NCBI GenBank assembly: GCA_964639955.1
Contig: CAZXGJ010000013.1
Span: 1-56,966, forward strand
Reading direction: 5' to 3'
Length of the DNA stretch: 56,966 bases
Origin: IGN2 sp964639955
GTDB lineage: Bacteria; Bacteroidota; Ignavibacteria; Ignavibacteriales; Ignavibacteriaceae
Below are positions 25,635 through 34,601 of this stretch, piece by piece (within the stretch, counting starts at the first letter, position 1; every line of letters begins with the position of its first letter). The notes under the pieces are model-generated. The model made no database searches and had not been told where the DNA came from. It was given only the letters and a program-made list of their open reading frames with translations. The translations under genes and the position numbers were made by a program.

Positions 25635-28600
25635 AACATTGCTCTTTCTTCTGTGGGTTTTTTCCGTGCCTGCAGTTTTTCCTCAAAAAGTTTTTTTCAT
25701 AAAGTATAAAGATTATGTTCCCATTTCAGAAATTGATATAAAAGTTGCTCAGGATAATTTTCTTCCCACAGGCACTCAAATTCAATTGGATGCTGAGCTT
25801 GATGATGTAAATTACCTTGCAAAAGGATTAGGCAGGAAAGATGAGACTCTGGGAAGAATTATAAAACTAATTTTTAAAGATGATGTTAAAGAATCGTTTA
25901 TTGATCAGGTAATAGCTGCAGATACGGATATAGAATACGTCCAGCCATCAACAAATTATAAAATGGATTTTGTTCCGAACGACAGCCTGTTAAGCGAACA
26001 ATGGGCGCTTACAAAAATACAGGCTTTCGATGCCTGGGATAAAACCCAGGGGGCTGATACTGTGCTGCTTGGCATTATCGATACCGGAATTGATTACTTC
26101 CATCCTGATTTGAAAAATAAGCTTTACCAAAACCCCGGTGAAATTGGGTTGGATAATCTGGGAAGAGACAAACGATCGAATAATCTTGATGATGATAACA
26201 ATGGATTTGTAGATGACTACAGAGGCTGGGATTTTACAGACAGAGTTGGGTTTCCATTTGATACAAGCGGAGGAGACTATCTTTACTGGGATAATAATCC
26301 TATGGATGACCAGGGGCATGGAACTTTTATCGCCGGTATAGCTGGTGCGCAGTTCAATAATATTTCAGGTATTGCCGGTGCTGCACCAAATATAAAACTG
26401 GTTAATCTCCGGGCTTTTGATCCGGCAGGTTACGGTGAAGAAGATGATGTTGCAGCAGCTATACTTTATGCCGTTCAAATGGGGGTAAAAGTTTTAAATA
26501 TGAGTTTTGGAGATAATGCTTTTTCATTTGTATTAAAAGATGTGATCGAGTACGCTTATTCGAAAAATGTTGTTCTAGTAGGAAGCGCCGGCAATTCCGG
26601 TTCCTCAAATCCTCACTATCCTTCCGGTTATTCTGAAGTTATTTGTGTCGGTAATTCAACCCCTGAAGATTTTGTTGCATCAAATTCAAACATTGGCTCC
26701 ACTATAGATCTTGTTGCACCCGGTACGCAGGTAATAACCACAGCAAAAAATTTTAGTTATGCTTCTATTAACGGTACCTCTGCTTCAACTCCTCATGTTG
26801 CAGGAACTGCTGCTCTTATTCTTTCAATTAAGAGTTTTACTAATGAGGAAGTAAAGCAGATACTTAAATCTACCACCGATGACATCGATGCACCTGGCTG
26901 GGATATAAGAAGCGGTGCAGGCCGGCTAAATATGTTTAAGGCTGTTACTGTTGCAGCACCATCGGTAATTATGTTTAATCATCCAAAACAGGATTTTGCA
27001 ACCCTTGAAGATGAATTAATAATCAACGCTACTGTACTTTCAGCTTCATTCGCAAATTTCAATCTGTCTTTCGGAACCGGTTTAAATCCGGAACAGTGGA
27101 TCAACTTAATTGAAAACGGTTTAAATCAGTTTTCAAATGAAGATATTTACACCCTCAACCTTGCTCCTCTGCCCGATACTGTTTATTGTCTTAGATTAGT
27201 TGTTCAGCTTACAAACGGAAGAACGCTTGAAGAGCGTGTGAACTTTTTTATAAATCGGACAGCGCCGGTTACTGAGCTGATTTCAGCCGGACCGGCTTTT
27301 TACGGAGATAAAACTACAATCCTTGCTGCAATGTATACTGATGAACCAACCATTACCAGAATGTATTATCGCCGGATAGGCGAAAGCCAGTTTAATTTTA
27401 TTTCTCTTGATGGGTTCACAATTAACAATCAATTTGTAAAATATTTGCATTATGGGTTCATTCCCAAACAGCTTGTTCAGCAGAACTCTGCTTATGAAGT
27501 TTATTTTGAAGCCGAGAATCTCGTTGGTCTTAAAACCATTGTAAAAAATAACGGTGAAAATTTTCTGTTCACCACTAATTTCGATGCAGAATATGCCGCA
27601 GAAAGCATTTTGCCTTATTCACTGCCCCCGGGCAGCCTGTTTGAAGATGCTGTGAATATAACCTCCGGTGATCATAATGAAATATTTCTCCGCGAACTTA
27701 CTAATCCAAGAGTTTCATCTTTATTTAAATTGAATAACAATGAATTCGGATTATTAGATACTCTGTCGGACAGGATTATAAGAGACTTTGGTGATTTTAA
27801 TAACAACGGTTTAAAAGATTTGCTTACATATTTTGTAAGAGATGGATTCATTTATGAGCAGCAAAATCAGAGTTCATCAACTTTTATCCAGAAATATTCA
27901 GATGAAGGTGGAGATTTCTGGCCTGTTCTTGCCGAAGATATAGACGGTGATAATGTTACTGAAGTTGTTGTTGTAAATACAGATACTTCCGTAAATGTTT
28001 GGGAAGTTAACAGCGACCTTTCACTATCAGATCCTCAGACTCTCTATAATTTCACTCAGTCCTGGATTGGCGGTAATATACTTGATTCACCGAATGGTGT
28101 AATTGCTGATATTGATGGAAACGGTATAGATGAAATCTGGTTTGTAGATGTTGATGGGGATATCTTTAGCTATAATATTTTAGGTGCTGATAATTTTCAG
28201 CAGGGCAGTGTTTTTACAACCGGGTTTTTAGGCTCTTCTGCATTCCTGGCATCCGGAGATTATAACGGTGATGCAGTTGATGATTTAGCTGTTTTACTTC
28301 ATTCTGTAGATGCCAATGATGTGGCACCTTTTTACAGGCTTCTCGTCTTTAATCTTTCCGGAAATAATCTTAATATACTTTATGACCAGGTTTTAGTTGA
28401 TGCAGCTACTGAGTTTACGTCAACATTTCAGCGCTCTGAAAACGCCGTCAGGTTCACCGATATTGATCTGGATGGTATTGATGAATTAATAGTATTTGTA
28501 TTTCCTTACTCATTTATCTTTAAAGATGTTTTCGGTTCAGATAAAATTTTTTCCTATAAAGAAAATATAAACTCTAACTCAATCTTTGTTGGCGACTTAA

Positions 28601-29847
28601 ACTTTAATAATGTTCCGGAAGTTGCTTTTCCCACCGATGCAGGTATAAGCTTTTATGAATTTGCAACATCTGATAAAGCCAGCACACCGTTTAATCTTTC
28701 AGGTTATAGCAGCGATGCATTCACAGTTATACTGCAGTGGCAGGGAAGTGCTGACCAGTATTACATCTACAGAGGAACATCGCGTGAAAATCTGGTACTT
28801 ATCGATTCCGTATTTAATGTCCTGTATACGGATGCCAATCTGATAACGAATACTGGTTACTATTATGCCATCCAGGCGTTTGATTTAACCAAACCGGACC
28901 CATATTCAAATTTATCGGCTATCCTTGAAGTTTATTGCCATTCTCCAGGTGAAGTTGTTTCTGTAATTCCTTCAAGCGGTAGTGCATTAACTGTTACATT
29001 CAGTGAAAAAATGAGCAACACAATCGAGAATTTGCAAGCATTCAGCCTGATGAATACAGGATTTTCCGAACCGGTTATACCGTCTTCAATTTCGCCGGCA
29101 AGCCAATATTCATATTTACTCTCTTTCAGTGATAAAATTCCGGTTGGAAATAATCAACTTATTGTATCGGGCTTAAGAGATATCTATAATTCGCCTATTC
29201 CTCCTTCAATAATTGAGTTCGAAATGGACTCTGTGCTGGTTTATCCGGAGTTCTTTATTTCTTCATTTAAGATAATCGATGCTTATACAGTTCAAATTAA
29301 TTTTAATCTGCCCGTGGATGAATCTTTAGCTTCTAACCCCGGCAACTACCATTTTGAACCTGATAACAAGGTAACTTCTGTACAGGTTGCCGGAGATAAA
29401 AAATCAGTAACTCTTAATCTGAAAGGTCAAAAACCTGTCGGCTCAATAGGAAGGGAATACGTATTGAGGCTTGTTAATATAAAATCATCGCCCGAAACAG
29501 GTGCAATATCAATAAATGTTGGGGCAGGGAGCTATATAGTCCTCACAAGCTTTGCAAATGACCTCTCACAGGTTTATGTTTATCCCAATCCTGTTAAAGC
29601 TGCATCTGGCGAGCTAATTACATTTGCAAACCTTCCGCGTTATGCAAAAATCACTATCTGGACAATTAGCGGAAAAAAAATTAGTGAACTCGAAGAAAAT
29701 GACGGTGATGGTGGTGTTACATATAATATGAAAGATTATAGCGGAGAAACTATTTCATCGGGTATTTATTTCTATCGCATTGTGATGTTAGATGAATCGG
29801 ATGAAGAAAAAGAAGAGAAGCTCGGGAAGTTTGCAGTAATAAAATAG
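25624..29847 (+). CDS. Secreted S8 (subtilisin-like) protease with FG-GAP-like repeats and T9SS-type C-terminal domain
   Basis: I start at the ATG at 25624, which gives a signal peptide ending near VFPQ. The 1407-residue product has a propeptide region, then the S8 catalytic domain: Asp153 (IIDTGID), His232 (GHGTFIAGIAG), oxyanion Asn324 and Ser386 (NGTSASTPHVAGTA). The middle carries acidic DxDxDG-like calcium loops (for example DIDGDNVTE, DIDGNGIDE, DYNGDAVDD), like FG-GAP/VCBS blades, followed by Ig/Fn3-like and SbsA-like segments. The last 80 or so residues, with VYPNPVKA and SGIYFYRI, match the type A sorting domain of T9SS cargo. Its start overlaps purF by 11 bp. Confidence 0.92.
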   Translation: MKFKTLLFLLWVFSVPAVFPQKVFFIKYKDYVPISEIDIKVAQDNFLPTGTQIQLDAELDDVNYLAKGLGRKDETLGRIIKLIFKDDVKESFIDQVIAADTDIEYVQPSTNYKMDFVPNDSLLSEQWALTKIQAFDAWDKTQGADTVLLGIIDTGIDYFHPDLKNKLYQNPGEIGLDNLGRDKRSNNLDDDNNGFVDDYRGWDFTDRVGFPFDTSGGDYLYWDNNPMDDQGHGTFIAGIAGAQFNNISGIAGAAPNIKLVNLRAFDPAGYGEEDDVAAAILYAVQMGVKVLNMSFGDNAFSFVLKDVIEYAYSKNVVLVGSAGNSGSSNPHYPSGYSEVICVGNSTPEDFVASNSNIGSTIDLVAPGTQVITTAKNFSYASINGTSASTPHVAGTAALILSIKSFTNEEVKQILKSTTDDIDAPGWDIRSGAGRLNMFKAVTVAAPSVIMFNHPKQDFATLEDELIINATVLSASFANFNLSFGTGLNPEQWINLIENGLNQFSNEDIYTLNLAPLPDTVYCLRLVVQLTNGRTLEERVNFFINRTAPVTELISAGPAFYGDKTTILAAMYTDEPTITRMYYRRIGESQFNFISLDGFTINNQFVKYLHYGFIPKQLVQQNSAYEVYFEAENLVGLKTIVKNNGENFLFTTNFDAEYAAESILPYSLPPGSLFEDAVNITSGDHNEIFLRELTNPRVSSLFKLNNNEFGLLDTLSDRIIRDFGDFNNNGLKDLLTYFVRDGFIYEQQNQSSSTFIQKYSDEGGDFWPVLAEDIDGDNVTEVVVVNTDTSVNVWEVNSDLSLSDPQTLYNFTQSWIGGNILDSPNGVIADIDGNGIDEIWFVDVDGDIFSYNILGADNFQQGSVFTTGFLGSSAFLASGDYNGDAVDDLAVLLHSVDANDVAPFYRLLVFNLSGNNLNILYDQVLVDAATEFTSTFQRSENAVRFTDIDLDGIDELIVFVFPYSFIFKDVFGSDKIFSYKENINSNSIFVGDLNFNNVPEVAFPTDAGISFYEFATSDKASTPFNLSGYSSDAFTVILQWQGSADQYYIYRGTSRENLVLIDSVFNVLYTDANLITNTGYYYAIQAFDLTKPDPYSNLSAILEVYCHSPGEVVSVIPSSGSALTVTFSEKMSNTIENLQAFSLMNTGFSEPVIPSSISPASQYSYLLSFSDKIPVGNNQLIVSGLRDIYNSPIPPSIIEFEMDSVLVYPEFFISSFKIIDAYTVQINFNLPVDESLASNPGNYHFEPDNKVTSVQVAGDKKSVTLNLKGQKPVGSIGREYVLRLVNIKSSPETGAISINVGAGSYIVLTSFANDLSQVYVYPNPVKAASGELITFANLPRYAKITIWTISGKKISELEENDGDGGVTYNMKDYSGETISSGIYFYRIVMLDESDEEKEEKLGKFAVIK

Positions 29848-29849
29848 TA

Positions 29850-30416
29850 ATGAACAAAGACAAGTACTTTACCGTTTCAAACTTCCTCAGCTTTATAAGG
29901 CTGCTATTAATTATTCCCATCTGGATTTTTATGAATAAATTCCCTGAGCAAACCTTTCGCAATTTAGTGGCAGCCACAGGCATTTTTGCTGCAATTACTG
30001 ATGTGCTCGATGGATATGTTGCGAGAAAATTAAACACAGTTACTGAAGCAGGAAAGATTATCGATCCTTTGGCCGATAAAGTGCTGGTTGGATTTGTAAT
30101 ATTAAGATTATTTATGATGGGTGAAATTCCGCTCTACTATTTTGTAATGATAATTGGCAGAGATTTAATCATCCTGTTCGGAGGGCTTTTAATTGCTGCG
30201 AAGACAAAATTTGTTCTTCCTTCCGATAAATGGGGGAAAGCTGCAGTTGTTTCTGTCTCTTTAGTGCTTCTTTTAATTTTGTTGAATGCTGATGATAACT
30301 CAATTTATTTTAATGGATTATATTTCCTGAGCATAGGGTTAATTATTATTTCATTTTCGAATTATTTCTTCAAAGCGATAAAGACACTTAAGGGAAAAAA
30401 TAGTGAAACTATTTAA
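29850..30416 (+). CDS. pgsA: CDP-diacylglycerol-glycerol-3-phosphate 3-phosphatidyltransferase
   Basis: PgsA makes phosphatidylglycerophosphate at the inner membrane. The 188-residue protein has the CDP-alcohol phosphotransferase signature D-x2-DG-x2-AR-x8-G-x3-D-x3-D, visible from DVLDGYVARKL to IIDPLADK (about 51-74). Around it lie about five TM helices. It starts 2 bp after the protease stop and its end overlaps ftsY by 14 bp, so the three genes appear coupled. Confidence 0.95.
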   Translation: MNKDKYFTVSNFLSFIRLLLIIPIWIFMNKFPEQTFRNLVAATGIFAAITDVLDGYVARKLNTVTEAGKIIDPLADKVLVGFVILRLFMMGEIPLYYFVMIIGRDLIILFGGLLIAAKTKFVLPSDKWGKAAVVSVSLVLLLILLNADDNSIYFNGLYFLSIGLIIISFSNYFFKAIKTLKGKNSETI

Positions 30417-31347
30417 TTACCTCAATCTGGATAAAGTTAAAAAAGGATTAGGTAAAACAAGGGATAAACTCATCGGTTCTATCACTGAAATATTTAACGG
30501 TAAAAAACTAGTTGATGAGCAGGCAATATCTGAACTGGAAGAGATATTATTGACAAACGATATCGGTTCGAAGCTTACAGATCAGATTACAGAAAAAATC
30601 AGGCGGGTTAATTTAAAAAACGAAAATCAGTTATCTGATTTTGATATCATCAAAGAAATCAAAAAGGAATTAAGTGGAATATTCAGAATTAATGGTGAAG
30701 GTAACAGTTCACATTATAACTCATTAATTAAACCATTTGTAATCCTGATTATTGGTGTAAACGGAGTAGGGAAGACCACAACAATCGGAAAGCTTGCTTA
30801 CCTTTTCCGGATTGGTGGCGCAAAGGTTATTGTTGCAGCCACTGATACATTCAGAGCAGGTGCCGGTGAGCAGCTGGATATTTGGGCTGTCCGTGCAGGT
30901 GCCGACATTCTTCAGCCAAAAAGTAGTGCTGATCCCTCATCGGTTGCATTTGATGCAGTTAAAAAAGCAATTGTTGAAAATTACGATGTTGTTATTATAG
31001 ATACTGCAGGCCGGCTTCATAATAAAATTAATCTAATGAACGAGCTGGCAAAATTAAGGAGAGCAGTTGATAAAGCTATGCCGGGTGCTCCCCATGAAAC
31101 TCTATTGGTACTTGATGCTGCAGTTGGGCAAAATGCAGTTATTCAGGCCAATGAATTTTCTAAAGTAACAGAAATTAGTGGTTTGATAATTACAAAACTG
31201 GACGGTACCGCAAAAGGCGGAGCTGTATTTCAAATCTGTAATTCGCAAAAAATTCCTGTAAAATTCATCGGTGTTGGCGAGAAGATAGACGATTTACAGC
31301 CATTTGACCCTGTTGTGTTTGTTGATGCCCTTTTCAACAAAAACTAA
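30403..31347 (+). CDS. ftsY: Signal recognition particle receptor FtsY
   Basis: FtsY is the GTPase receptor that docks SRP-ribosome complexes at the membrane. It starts at GTG 30403, with an AAGGG ribosome binding site about 8 nt upstream inside pgsA. The NG domain shows G1 GVNGVGKTTT, DTFRAGA, G3 DTAGR and TKLDGTAKGG. At 314 residues it lacks the long acidic A domain, keeping only a short basic amphipathic N-terminus suited to membrane binding. Downstream is a 68-aa membrane protein gene. Confidence 0.95.
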   Translation: MKLFNYLNLDKVKKGLGKTRDKLIGSITEIFNGKKLVDEQAISELEEILLTNDIGSKLTDQITEKIRRVNLKNENQLSDFDIIKEIKKELSGIFRINGEGNSSHYNSLIKPFVILIIGVNGVGKTTTIGKLAYLFRIGGAKVIVAATDTFRAGAGEQLDIWAVRAGADILQPKSSADPSSVAFDAVKKAIVENYDVVIIDTAGRLHNKINLMNELAKLRRAVDKAMPGAPHETLLVLDAAVGQNAVIQANEFSKVTEISGLIITKLDGTAKGGAVFQICNSQKIPVKFIGVGEKIDDLQPFDPVVFVDALFNKN

Positions 31348-31361
31348 TATTTAGCAGAATA

Positions 31362-31568
31362 ATGTTTTTTAAAAGACCTCGCCATAGAATTTTTGAGTAT
31401 ATACCAAGATTCTATAATCCTGAATCTGATGAAAAAGAACGAAAGAAAAGAAAACTTGGCTTCCAGAGACAGAGAAAGATTCAAAGATATAAACGCAGCC
31501 CGATCTTCTGGCTTTTGCTCATCGTGTTGGTCGTTTACATTTATCTAAAGTTAGTAAAACTTTTATAA
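31362..31568 (+). CDS. Small basic single-TM protein of unknown function
   Basis: A 68-residue protein with a strongly basic N-terminal two-thirds (RPRHRIF, KERKKRKLGFQRQRKIQRYKR) and one C-terminal TM helix (about 49-66, SPIFWLLLIVLVVYIYL). The basic segment would be cytoplasmic, making a C-terminally anchored protein. I do not recognise the family. It lies 14 bp after ftsY on the same strand, so it is probably co-transcribed with the SRP receptor. Confidence 0.65.
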   Translation: MFFKRPRHRIFEYIPRFYNPESDEKERKKRKLGFQRQRKIQRYKRSPIFWLLLIVLVVYIYLKLVKLL

Positions 31569-31615
31569 GCAGAGTATTTATAAGTTTACATAAGATACAT
31601 TATCACGTATTTATT

Positions 31616-33721
31616 TTACTCTTCGCTTCGGAAGTTTTCTATGTTTTCGTCCAATCCAAACAATACAAGTTTATCATGCTCTCTTAACCGGTAATAAGGA
31701 TCAGACGTTATAATTTTTTCTTGCTCCGAATTATTGTCAAAGAATTCTTTTGATTGTTTAATCATCAGTACTTCCAGACCGAATCTGTTTCTTAATTTTA
31801 AATCCGCCAGGCTCTTACCAATGAATTTCCGGTTTACAGGCAGTTCAACAATTGAGTAACCGGAAGCTACAGATGACAGCGATGTTTTTTGAATAGACTT
31901 TAGTTCTTTCGACAGACCATCGGCAAGGTTTGCCTTAAGGCTCTCACGATTATAAACTGAAAGTATTTCCTGCCGGGTTACGGCACCTAAGATTTTATAT
32001 CCTTTATTCGACTCAATTACTGGTATCTGGTCAACATTCCATTTGCTGAAGAGTTTTAATACGTAGTCGAGATCATCTTCAGCTTTTACAGAAATCACCT
32101 GTGGTCTAGCAACATCGCTGGCTATCAGTACTTCCTTAACGGTATCGTACTCAATCATTATGGGTCTCAACTCTGTTTCTGTAATCACTCCAGTAATCCT
32201 CCGGTCTTTATCAATAACGTAAAAGGTATCACTGGTGCTTTTTATCATCTTTGCTATCAGCTCAGGAAGTTTTGTATCGTATGGAATTAACTCAATATTT
32301 GCTAACCTGATTTCATTTATGCGTATTGATTGGAGTAAGTTAATTTCTTTACCTTCCGAAATCTGATATCCCTGTTCTTCGAGATGCTTTATATAAACCG
32401 ACTTCTTCAGTACGACCCTTGTTAATGTTGTGCTGATGATTACGGCCAGCATTAATGGAAGGATAAAAGTATAATCCTGGGTCATTTCAAAAATCATCAG
32501 TATCGACGTAATCGGAATTGTATTAATTCCTCCGAGCATAGCGCCCATACCAACCAAAGTAAAAGTTGTGGGGTCCAGATTCACGTTTAAAAAAGTATTG
32601 GCAGAAATAGCGAACAAATATCCGGCACAGGCACCCATAAACAATGAAGGTGCAAATATTCCGCCAAATCCTCCCGAGGATAAAACTAATGGTACGAGAA
32701 GAAACTTTAGTAAAAACAAAACCCCTACAATTTTCCAAATATGATTTCCGGCAAGAATATTATTAATTCCGCTATATCCAATTCCAAAAATATCTTTAAA
32801 GAAAAATCCGCTTAATCCAACAATCAAACCAACTGCAATCATTAAAATCCATTTAGGAAATCCGTACTTGTAAATTTTGTTTTTGATAAACGAATCGATG
32901 AATCCGGAATACTTAACAAATAATATGGCTGCAATGCTTACAACAATTCCAAAAATAATATACCAGTACAATGTTTCGTAGCCGCCAAGAACAGGCGAAT
33001 CGAAATAAAAAACTGATTTGTTTCCAAGGAGAACCCGCGAAATTGCGCTGGAGCTAACAGAGGCTAGGATCAAAGCTGAAAAGGTTGGTGTGTGAAAGTC
33101 GTTTAGCAAAATTATTTCGAGTGCGAAAAATACACCGGCTAAAGGCGTATTGAAAATTGCAGCAATCGCAGCTCCGGAACCGGCAGCCGTAAACATTCTT
33201 CGTCTGGAATCTGATAACCCGGAAATGTTAGCGAATTTGCTTGCAATTCCTCCTCCGAGTTGTGCTGCAGGTCCTTCAGGGCCAACAGTACCTCCGGAAC
33301 CGATACAAATTACGGGTGCAATGAAGTGAAAGATTGTAGTACTCAGCGGAATGTATCCGCCTCTGATTGCAACAGCTTTAATTACTTCGGCTACTCCCCT
33401 TTTCTCAGAAATATCAGGAAATATTAATATCATTATGCTCTGGATTAGCATTCCAATTGCTGGAATTACTATGACAACAGCCGCACCTAAAAAGAATAAG
33501 CCTCCGGCTGTTTGATCAAAGAAAAAGTAATTGAAAAATTCAATTGCATTATGAAATAATACAGAGGCCAGCCCTGTTATTGCTCCGACAATGACCGCAA
33601 AAAAACTGAAAATTGTATAGTCAGGAAAAGGAATTTTAGCTATCCAGGATTGAATATGTTCCCGGATAATTTTTGCCCGATTCAAGCTGTTAAGTAGATA
33701 ATTACTTCTTTCCTTTTGCAA
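31616..33721 (-). CDS. ClC-family chloride channel/transporter with CBS pair and RCK_C domain
   Basis: The 701-residue protein has about ten TM segments in the first 430 residues with the ClC selectivity motifs. GSGGTVGPEGPAAQLG carries the gating Glu in GPEGP, and GGFGGIFAPSLFMGA is the GxFxP equivalent. A cytoplasmic CBS pair follows (about 465-600, with ITGVITETELRP and PVIESNKGYKILGAVTR). The C-terminal 85 or so residues match TrkA_C/RCK_C (FIGKSLADLKLRNRFGLEVL ending in LVLFGLDENI). The start is a TTG at 33721; an upstream in-frame stop limits alternatives. RCK_C domains in K+ channel subunits bind c-di-AMP, so nucleotide gating is possible but inferred. Confidence 0.9.
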   Translation of the reverse strand: MQKERSNYLLNSLNRAKIIREHIQSWIAKIPFPDYTIFSFFAVIVGAITGLASVLFHNAIEFFNYFFFDQTAGGLFFLGAAVVIVIPAIGMLIQSIMILIFPDISEKRGVAEVIKAVAIRGGYIPLSTTIFHFIAPVICIGSGGTVGPEGPAAQLGGGIASKFANISGLSDSRRRMFTAAGSGAAIAAIFNTPLAGVFFALEIILLNDFHTPTFSALILASVSSSAISRVLLGNKSVFYFDSPVLGGYETLYWYIIFGIVVSIAAILFVKYSGFIDSFIKNKIYKYGFPKWILMIAVGLIVGLSGFFFKDIFGIGYSGINNILAGNHIWKIVGVLFLLKFLLVPLVLSSGGFGGIFAPSLFMGACAGYLFAISANTFLNVNLDPTTFTLVGMGAMLGGINTIPITSILMIFEMTQDYTFILPLMLAVIISTTLTRVVLKKSVYIKHLEEQGYQISEGKEINLLQSIRINEIRLANIELIPYDTKLPELIAKMIKSTSDTFYVIDKDRRITGVITETELRPIMIEYDTVKEVLIASDVARPQVISVKAEDDLDYVLKLFSKWNVDQIPVIESNKGYKILGAVTRQEILSVYNRESLKANLADGLSKELKSIQKTSLSSVASGYSIVELPVNRKFIGKSLADLKLRNRFGLEVLMIKQSKEFFDNNSEQEKIITSDPYYRLREHDKLVLFGLDENIENFRSEE

Positions 33722-33731
33722 ATTAAACTAG

Positions 33732-34586
33732 TTACTTTTGATATTTAAAAAATCCTTCACCGTTTTTCCTTCCTAATTTATTTGCTGCTACCATTTTCTT
33801 CAGCAGTGGACAAGGCCTGTACTTGGAATCGTTAAATCCATTGTGAAGAACTTCCATAATAGCCAAACAAACATCCAGGCCTATAAAGTCTGCGAGTGTT
33901 AACGGGCCCATCGGGTGATTCATTCCAAATTTCATTACCGTATCTATATCTTCCGCTGAAGCTACACCTTCCATCAAGGCAAATATTGCTTCATTTATCA
34001 TAGGCATAAGTACCCTGTTAGAAATAAATCCCGGATAATCGAAAACTTCAACTGGAACTTTGTCTAATTTTTCTGCCAGGTTTTTAATGGTTTTAAAAGT
34101 TTCATCACTAGTAGAATACCCGCGAATTATTTCGACTAGTTTCATAACCGGTACAGGATTCATAAAGTGCATACCAATAAATTTATCAGGTCTGGATGCT
34201 GTTGATAGTTCAGTTACCGAAATAGAAGAAGTATTGGTCGCAAATATCGATTCGGCTTTAATTATAGGATTTAACTTCTTAAAAATATCAATTTTAACTT
34301 GTTTGTTCTCGAATACTGCTTCAATTACAAGATCAGAATCTTTTGGAGTGTTTTCAACACCGGTAATTTTTTTTATTCTTGCCAGTGCTGTATTCTTATC
34401 TGCCTCAGTAATGATTTCTTTTTTAACCTGTCGTTCGAGATTGGCAGTGATTGCTGCAACCGAACGATTGAGAAGATCATCGGTTAAATCTACAAGATTT
34501 ACTTCAAATCCTTTAAGAGCAAAAACGTGGGCAATCCCATTACCCATCGTGCCACCGCCAATTACAGTTACTTTTTTTATTTCCAT
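33732..34586 (-). CDS. hbd: 3-hydroxybutyryl-CoA dehydrogenase
   Basis: This 284-residue enzyme interconverts acetoacetyl-CoA and 3-hydroxybutyryl-CoA with NAD(P)H. The N-terminal Rossmann motif is GGGTMGNGIAHVFA. The catalytic His is in FIGMHFMNPVPVMKLVEI, and the C-terminal domain has HPMGPLTLADFIGLDV. It is a stand-alone dehydrogenase, not the fused crotonase form. It follows the thiolase by 15 bp, so the pair performs two successive steps of C4 acyl-CoA formation or breakdown. No crotonase or butyryl-CoA dehydrogenase is in the window. Confidence 0.93.
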   Translation of the reverse strand: MEIKKVTVIGGGTMGNGIAHVFALKGFEVNLVDLTDDLLNRSVAAITANLERQVKKEIITEADKNTALARIKKITGVENTPKDSDLVIEAVFENKQVKIDIFKKLNPIIKAESIFATNTSSISVTELSTASRPDKFIGMHFMNPVPVMKLVEIIRGYSTSDETFKTIKNLAEKLDKVPVEVFDYPGFISNRVLMPMINEAIFALMEGVASAEDIDTVMKFGMNHPMGPLTLADFIGLDVCLAIMEVLHNGFNDSKYRPCPLLKKMVAANKLGRKNGEGFFKYQK

Positions 34587-34601
34587 ATTTACCCCTATAA
34601 G

